Below the pieces are notes generated by a model. The model ran no database searches. It was not told the origin of the DNA and was given only the letters and a program-made list of their open reading frames with translations. From positions 372,001-436,000 of the forward strand of contig JACKNG010000001.1 of the NCBI GenBank assembly GCA_024235015.1: a stretch of DNA of 64,000 nt, read 5' to 3'. Shown piece by piece: positions 60,124 through 64,000 of the stretch. The translations under genes and the position numbers were made by a program. Source of the stretch: Gammaproteobacteria bacterium (lineage in GTDB: Bacteria; Pseudomonadota; Gammaproteobacteria; Ga0077536). Position 1 is the stretch's first letter. The number at the start of each line of letters is the position of its first letter.

Positions 60124-60756
60124 ATGGGCACGCAAGTCTACGTCTGGGATCGCTTCGTACGCTTCTTCCACTGGTCGCTGGTCGCCGCATTCACGCTCGC
60201 CTGGCTGAGCGCCGAGGAGAACGACACGGTGCACAGCATGGCCGGTTATGCCGTCATCGGCCTCGTGCTGGCGCGCCTGGGCTGGGGCCTGGTCGGCACG
60301 CGCCACGCGCGCTTCGCCGACTTCGTGCGCGGTCCCCGCGCGGTCAAGCGCTACCTGCTGAGCCTGGCCGGCAGGCCCGAACACCACGTCGGCCACAACC
60401 CGGCCGGCGGCTGGATGGTGGTCGCGCTCCTCGCCACGCTCCTCCTGACCACCGCGACGGGCGTGGTGGTCTACGGCTACGAAGGCCATGGCCCCCTCGC
60501 CACCACGCTGGCCCCGGCGCTGGCCCCGGCGCGGGCCGCCGGCGTGGCCGAGTCCGCGGCCGAGCGCACGGCCCGGCGTCGCGCCGAGCATCGTTGGGAA
60601 GAGGTCCACGAGTTCGCGGCAAACCTCACCCTGGTGCTGGTCGGGCTGCACGTCGCCGGCGTGGTCGTCGCGAGCCGCCTGCACCGCGAGAATCTGGTCC
60701 GCGCCATGCTCAACGGCTACAAGCGGGGTGGCGCGACCGCCCGCGACGAGGTCTGA
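60124..60756 (+). CDS. Cytochrome b561-type (Ni,Fe-hydrogenase b subunit-like) protein
   Basis: A 210-residue di-haem membrane protein starting VWDRFVRFFHWSLVAAFTLAWL, with the first haem-ligand His16. It has NDTVHSMAGYAVIGLVLARLGWGLVG and, in helix three, GWMVVALLATLLLTTATGVVVYGY. The end is RWEEVHEFAANLTLVLVGLHVAGVVVASRLHRENLVRAML. Members pass electrons between quinone and periplasmic redox proteins such as c-type cytochromes. An AGGAGG ribosome site precedes the ATG. It is divergent from the membrane LuxR regulator; no cytochrome c or hydrogenase gene is adjacent. Confidence 0.85.
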   Translation: MGTQVYVWDRFVRFFHWSLVAAFTLAWLSAEENDTVHSMAGYAVIGLVLARLGWGLVGTRHARFADFVRGPRAVKRYLLSLAGRPEHHVGHNPAGGWMVVALLATLLLTTATGVVVYGYEGHGPLATTLAPALAPARAAGVAESAAERTARRRAEHRWEEVHEFAANLTLVLVGLHVAGVVVASRLHRENLVRAMLNGYKRGGATARDEV

Positions 60757-60777
60757 GCACCGTCGTCCCGTCCCCGG

Positions 60778-60808
60778 ATCAAGGACTTGACCGCCGGTGT
60801 CCGACACC
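60778..60808 (+). repeat. Composite palindromic element, copy F
   Basis: ATCAA, 13-nt spacer (ggacttgaccgcc), GGTGTCCGACACC, in the convergent gap after the cytochrome b561 gene. It is the only copy with C at the centre. Confidence 0.7.
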
Positions 60809-60830
60809 GGCGGCGGGCGCGGGCGAGCCC

Positions 60831-61520
60831 TCAGAACTCGACGTCCACCGCCATGCACAAGTAGCTCACCAGCGGCACCATGTCCTTGAAATGGCGCGCG
60901 ACGTACGCCGTGAACTTCGGCTTCTCGATCTCACCGTCGTCGAAATTCATGCAGGCGATGAAATCCTTGCGCTTGAGATCGGCGATCAGTTCGTGCGCGG
61001 GGTCGAAACCGCGCGGCGGCCGCACCAGGCTGTCGCCGACCAGTGCCCAGCGTGTCCTGAAGGCCGCCGCCCGCGTGGCTTGTTTCCAGGCGTTGGGGTT
61101 GTCGGCGATGAACTCGCGGATCGCGGCCAGGGCCTTGGCCTCCGGGTGCCAGATGCCGGCGCCGAGGAAGCAGTTGCCGGGCTCGATGTGGACGTAGAAT
61201 CCAGGCGCGTGGACATCCTTGGCCGACTCGTGGCGGAAATGGATGCCGACGTTGGTCTTGAACGGTGTCTTGTCATTGGCGAAGCGGGTGTCGCGGTAGA
61301 CCCGCATCAGCGACCCGCCCACTTTCTTCGGCAGGGCGAGGAAATTCGGCGACAACTTCTTCAGTGGTGCGTCCATGTCGGCGATGAAGGCGAGCGCGGG
61401 ATGGCGCACGCAGTCCTCGTAGCGCTGCTTGTTGTCGTTGAACCAGGGCCGCTCGTTGTGCTGCGCCAGGTCGCGCAGGAACTTCAGGCAGCCGCCGGGA
61501 AATCCATCGAACTGGGCCAT
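60831..61520 (-). CDS. DUF2461-family protein
   Basis: A 229-residue protein with the DUF2461 pattern: FPGGCLKFLRDLAQHNERPWFNDNKQRYEDCVRHP, then LKKLSPNFLALPKKVGGSLMRVYRDTRFANDKTPFKTNVGIHFRHE, PGFYVHIEPGNCFLGAGIWHPEAKALAAIREFI and RPPRGFDPAHELIADLKRKDFIA. Proteins of this family are widespread and uncharacterised. No signal peptide or membrane helix is present. It converges on the cytochrome b561 gene across copy F of the repeat. Confidence 0.85.
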   Translation of the reverse strand: MAQFDGFPGGCLKFLRDLAQHNERPWFNDNKQRYEDCVRHPALAFIADMDAPLKKLSPNFLALPKKVGGSLMRVYRDTRFANDKTPFKTNVGIHFRHESAKDVHAPGFYVHIEPGNCFLGAGIWHPEAKALAAIREFIADNPNAWKQATRAAAFRTRWALVGDSLVRPPRGFDPAHELIADLKRKDFIACMNFDDGEIEKPKFTAYVARHFKDMVPLVSYLCMAVDVEF

Positions 61521-61648
61521 GAAACCTCCTCGCTCGGTTTAGTGTCCTGTCGGCCGAATGCGTCCGCCCATGGCCTCGGCGCGGTCGCGCGGGATCTCGC
61601 CCACCTCGACGACTACCGCCGTCTCCACCGGCCCGGAAATCGTCGAAT

Positions 61649-62539
61649 TCAATCCCGCCCGCCGCCGAGGCCCGCCTCGGCACGTACGTCGACGGCCACC
61701 GCCGTCCAGTCCTTCTCTCCCAGGCCGTGGTCGACGGCCGCGGCGAAGCGTCGCTCGAGCAGTTCGCCCAGGCGCATGCGCGCGTCACACTCGGCCGCGG
61801 TCTCGGCCGCCAGGCGCACGTCCTTCAGGCCCAGCGCCAGGGTGAAGGCCGGCGTGTCCCAACCCTGCTCGACCAGGATGCGGCCGTAGTTCTGGTACAG
61901 CGGGCAGCCGAAGGCGGAGCCCACCACCATCTCGTAGAACGTGCCCGGATCGAGACCGGCTTTCTCGACCACGGCGAAGGCTTCCGCCATCGCCTCGATC
62001 GCGCCGGCGATGAGGAAGTTGAAATTGATCTTGGCGACGTTGGCCGCCGCCGGGTCGGTGCCGAAATCGAACACGCGCCGGCCGAGCGCGGCGAGCACGG
62101 GTTCGACGCGCGCCTTGGCCGCCGGGGCGCCGGCCAGGAGGTAGGACTGCAGGCGGCCCGCGACGGCATCGGGCCGGCCGATGACCGGCGCGCCGAGGTA
62201 ATCCACCCCTGCCGCAGCGTGGGCTGCCGCGAGGCGGCCGGCACAGGCGGCCGAGATGGTGCTCATCGAAACGTGCACGCCGCCCGGGCCGAGCGCGGCG
62301 AGCACCGCGCCATCGGCGAACACGGCGTCCAGCGCAGTATCGTCGGCGAGACAACTCAACACCATGCCGCCGGCCGCGCACACCGCGGCCGGGGACTCGA
62401 CCACCCGCACGCCGGCCGCGGCCAGCGGCGCGGCGCGTGCCGCGGTCCGGTTCCAGGCCGTGACAGCGTGACCGTCGGCGACGAGGTTTTCGATCATCGG
62501 CACGCTGAGACGGCCGGTACCCAGGAATCCGAGTTGCAT
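61649..62539 (-). CDS. Beta-hydroxyacid dehydrogenase family NAD(P)-binding protein
   Basis: A 296-residue 3-hydroxyisobutyrate-dehydrogenase-like protein. The N-terminal Rossmann motif is LGFLGTGRLSVPMIENLVADGHAVTAWNRT. A substrate-binding stretch reads AGVDYLGAPVIGRPDAVAGRLQSYLLAG, and the catalytic-lysine region AAANVAKINFNFLIAGAIEAMAEAFAVVEKAGLD. It reduces or oxidises a beta-hydroxyacid, or belongs to the glyoxylate/succinic-semialdehyde reductase branch. GGAGG lies 6 bases before the ATG at 62539. The gap 61521-61648 before the DUF2461 gene holds nothing recognisable. Confidence 0.87.
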   Translation of the reverse strand: MQLGFLGTGRLSVPMIENLVADGHAVTAWNRTAARAAPLAAAGVRVVESPAAVCAAGGMVLSCLADDTALDAVFADGAVLAALGPGGVHVSMSTISAACAGRLAAAHAAAGVDYLGAPVIGRPDAVAGRLQSYLLAGAPAAKARVEPVLAALGRRVFDFGTDPAAANVAKINFNFLIAGAIEAMAEAFAVVEKAGLDPGTFYEMVVGSAFGCPLYQNYGRILVEQGWDTPAFTLALGLKDVRLAAETAAECDARMRLGELLERRFAAAVDHGLGEKDWTAVAVDVRAEAGLGGGRD

Positions 62540-62552
62540 CACGAGCCTCCAA

Positions 62553-62610
62553 GTGGGGGACAGCCTGCTTTGCGCCCCTTGGGCGAGCGGGCCAAAAGTA
62601 TACTGTCCCC
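62553..62610. repeat. Imperfect inverted repeat (GGGGACAG...CTGTCCCC), REP-like
   Basis: The left arm GGGGACAG-cctg-CTTT (62556 on) and the right arm AAAGTATACTGTCCCC (ending 62610) form an imperfect inverted repeat around GC-rich DNA. The right arm contains the palindrome AGTATACT. It lies in the 96-base gap between two minus-strand genes and differs in sequence from the GGTGTC element. The GGGGACAG/TATAC sequence resembles REP-type elements seen in many proteobacteria. Confidence 0.55.
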
Positions 62611-62635
62611 GTCGACGCGCCTGGCGCCGGTCGTA

Positions 62636-64000
62636 TCAGCGCCGTCCCCGCCACTGCAGGTCGAACAGGTCGCCGCGACGGTCGTTGAGATTCATCACCG
62701 AGCCCTCGATGCGCAGCTCCTGCAGCTTGGCGAGGTCGAGGTCGACGACCAGCAGCTGTTCGGTGTTGGGCGTGGTCTCGGCAATGATGGCATCGTGCGG
62801 GAAGGCGAAATCGGACGGCGAGTAGACCGCCGATTGCGCATACTGCAGGTCGAGGTGATCGACCTGCGGCAGGTGACCGACGCTGCCCGCCACCACCACG
62901 TAGCACTCGTTCTCGATGGCGCGCGCCTGGGCGCAGCGTTGCACGCGCAGGAAGGCGTTCTTAGTGTCGGTCCAGATCGGCACGAAGAGAATGTCCATGC
63001 CGGCCAGCGCCTGCAGGCGGGCGAGTTCGGGAAACTCGACGTCGTAGCAGACCAGGATGCCGACGCGGCCGGCATCGGTATCGAAGGTACGCAGGCCGTC
63101 GCCGCCGCGGATCATCCAGTAGGAACGCTCGTCCGGGGTGATGTGCAGCTTGTACTGCGCGTCGACACGGCCATTGCGCTGGAAGAGATAAGCGACGTTG
63201 TAGATGTCGTCGCCTTCGCGCTGGGGCATCGAACCGCCGACGATGTTGACGTTGTAACTGAGCGCGAATTCGCGCAGCGCATCGACGATGTCCGGGGTGT
63301 AGTCGGCCAGGCGGCGGATGGCCTCGGCCGCCTTGCCGTCGTGGTGCCCGACCCCCATCAACGGCATGTTGAAGAATTCCGGCAGCACGACGAAATCGGC
63401 GCGGTAGTCCGACAGCGAATCGACGAAGAACTCGACCTGGGAGAGCAATTCGTCGAGCGAGCCGATGGTGCGCATCAGCCATTGCACGACGCCGACGCGG
63501 ACCTCGGTCTTGGACGCCTCGACCAGCGGGGTCTCGTCCGGTTCGTAGTAGAAATTGTCCCATTCGAGCAGGGTCGCGTAACCCCGGCTGGCCTCGTCCT
63601 CCGGCAGGTAGCCGCGCATGATGCGCTTGACCTGGAAATCGTTGGAGAGCTGGAAGTTCAGCACCGGGTCGTCGAGTTCCTGGCGTCGCACCCGCTCGAT
63701 GTACTCGGCCGGGGTCATGGTGTCGGCGTGTTCGGCGTAGCCGGTGATGCGACCGCCGGCGAGGATGCCGCGCAGGTTGAGCTCGTAGCACAGCTCCTTG
63801 CGCGCATCGTAGAGCCGCCGCCCGAGGCGGTAGCCGCGGTATTCCGGGTCGACCATGACGTCGATGCCGTAGAGGGCATCACCGTCCGGATCGTCGTGGA
63901 TGATGAGATCCGTGCTGACCAGGTCGCGATAGCGATGCGGCGAGGAAAAGCGGTTGTAGTTGACGCGCACGGTGAGCGCGGCGGCGACGATGTGGCCCTG
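62636..64000 (-). CDS. GNAT-nitrilase fusion protein (5' end outside window)
   Basis: At least 454 residues; the frame is open to base 64000, so the start is missing. The N-terminal GNAT acetyltransferase has DVMVDPEYRGYRLGRRLYDARKELCYE, an acetyl-CoA-binding motif. The C-terminal carbon-nitrogen hydrolase has the Glu-Lys-Cys triad: VVLPEFFNMPL, YKLHITPDERS and VGILVCYDVEFPE. It ends GSVMNLNDRRGDLFDLQWRGRR. Fused GNAT-nitrilase proteins are common but little studied; amide hydrolysis with N-acyl transfer is the obvious possibility. It is transcribed in the same direction as the beta-hydroxyacid dehydrogenase. Confidence 0.88.
   Translation of the reverse strand, partial: QGHIVAAALTVRVNYNRFSSPHRYRDLVSTDLIIHDDPDGDALYGIDVMVDPEYRGYRLGRRLYDARKELCYELNLRGILAGGRITGYAEHADTMTPAEYIERVRRQELDDPVLNFQLSNDFQVKRIMRGYLPEDEASRGYATLLEWDNFYYEPDETPLVEASKTEVRVGVVQWLMRTIGSLDELLSQVEFFVDSLSDYRADFVVLPEFFNMPLMGVGHHDGKAAEAIRRLADYTPDIVDALREFALSYNVNIVGGSMPQREGDDIYNVAYLFQRNGRVDAQYKLHITPDERSYWMIRGGDGLRTFDTDAGRVGILVCYDVEFPELARLQALAGMDILFVPIWTDTKNAFLRVQRCAQARAIENECYVVVAGSVGHLPQVDHLDLQYAQSAVYSPSDFAFPHDAIIAETTPNTEQLLVVDLDLAKLQELRIEGSVMNLNDRRGDLFDLQWRGRR

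Noticed and set aside
61521..61648. Small plus-strand frame in the gap after the DUF2461 gene
   Set aside because: It has no ribosome site, runs into the 3' end of the beta-hydroxyacid dehydrogenase gene, and the translation shows no motif.

Overview
The window is about 70% G+C and densely coded on both strands, with short intergenic gaps, many GTG starts and frequent ATGA/GTGA/TGATG stop-start overlaps. SelO, EttA, AsmA, RidA, a MotA/MotB stator pair, an RND/MMPL exporter and a BBP2-type outer-membrane barrel point to a Gram-negative proteobacterium, most likely a gammaproteobacterium with an aerobic, fatty-acid/steroid/aromatic-degrading lifestyle. That placement is inferred from gene content only. 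No rRNA, tRNA, CRISPR array, insertion sequence or prophage gene was recognised.

Layout. 1-2565: the 3' end of a 2-oxoacid/acetoin dehydrogenase operon (E1 alpha partial, E1 beta, lipoyl-hydrolase E2), followed by a CorA transporter with no canonical start codon. 3.6-12.7 kb: GNAT, SWIM/SNF2 helicase, an NTF2-like protein coupled to a GMC oxidoreductase, exported SurE, a serine hydrolase and an Fpg/Nei glycosylase. 13-16.7 kb: acyl-CoA dehydrogenase and MMPL exporter. 16.7-24.3 kb: HerA-like ATPase, hybrid histidine kinase, then a minus-strand set of amidohydrolase, RidA and CoA-transferase. 24.6-29.5 kb: motAB behind a sigma-28-like promoter, an AI-2E/PerM-type permease and EttA. 29.9-36.9 kb: PhyH dioxygenase with a possible leader ORF, a quinoprotein dehydrogenase fused to cytochrome c, DUF364, ExoD and SelO. 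37-41.8 kb: phosphodiesterase coupled to AsmA, then a barrel protein behind an AT-rich leader carrying a perfect 7-bp operator-like inverted repeat. 42-45.7 kb: a minus-strand catabolic operon (SDR, two hot-dog dehydratase subunits, PQ-loop-like membrane protein, VOC, LLM oxidoreductase). 45.8-58.4 kb: OsmC/esterase, second LLM protein, a GGW-repeat protein, TrpB-like enzyme, cupin, phenol-hydroxylase-like flavoprotein, epoxide hydrolase, DsbA/MEKHLA pair, cytosolic SurE and amidase. 58.4-64 kb: PEP-CTERM-like protein, membrane-anchored LuxR regulator divergent from cytochrome b561, DUF2461, a beta-hydroxyacid dehydrogenase and a GNAT-nitrilase fusion that leaves the window.

The feature least explained by ordinary annotation is a directional composite repeat present six times, all between 41.8 and 60.9 kb and all intergenic: ATCAA, a 13-nt spacer (14 in one copy) with a conserved TG, then the palindrome GGTGTCnGACACC. 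When the copies are oriented by ATCAA, the central base is A in five of six. A second, different palindromic repeat lies at 62553-62610. Both look like REP-type elements, but no transposase is encoded here.

Functionally, much of the window is catabolism: CoA-ester formation and oxidation (CoA-transferase, acyl-CoA dehydrogenase, SDR plus hydratase pair), oxygenases (PhyH, flavoprotein monooxygenase), a periplasmic quinoprotein dehydrogenase, hydrolases, and export or outer-membrane proteins.
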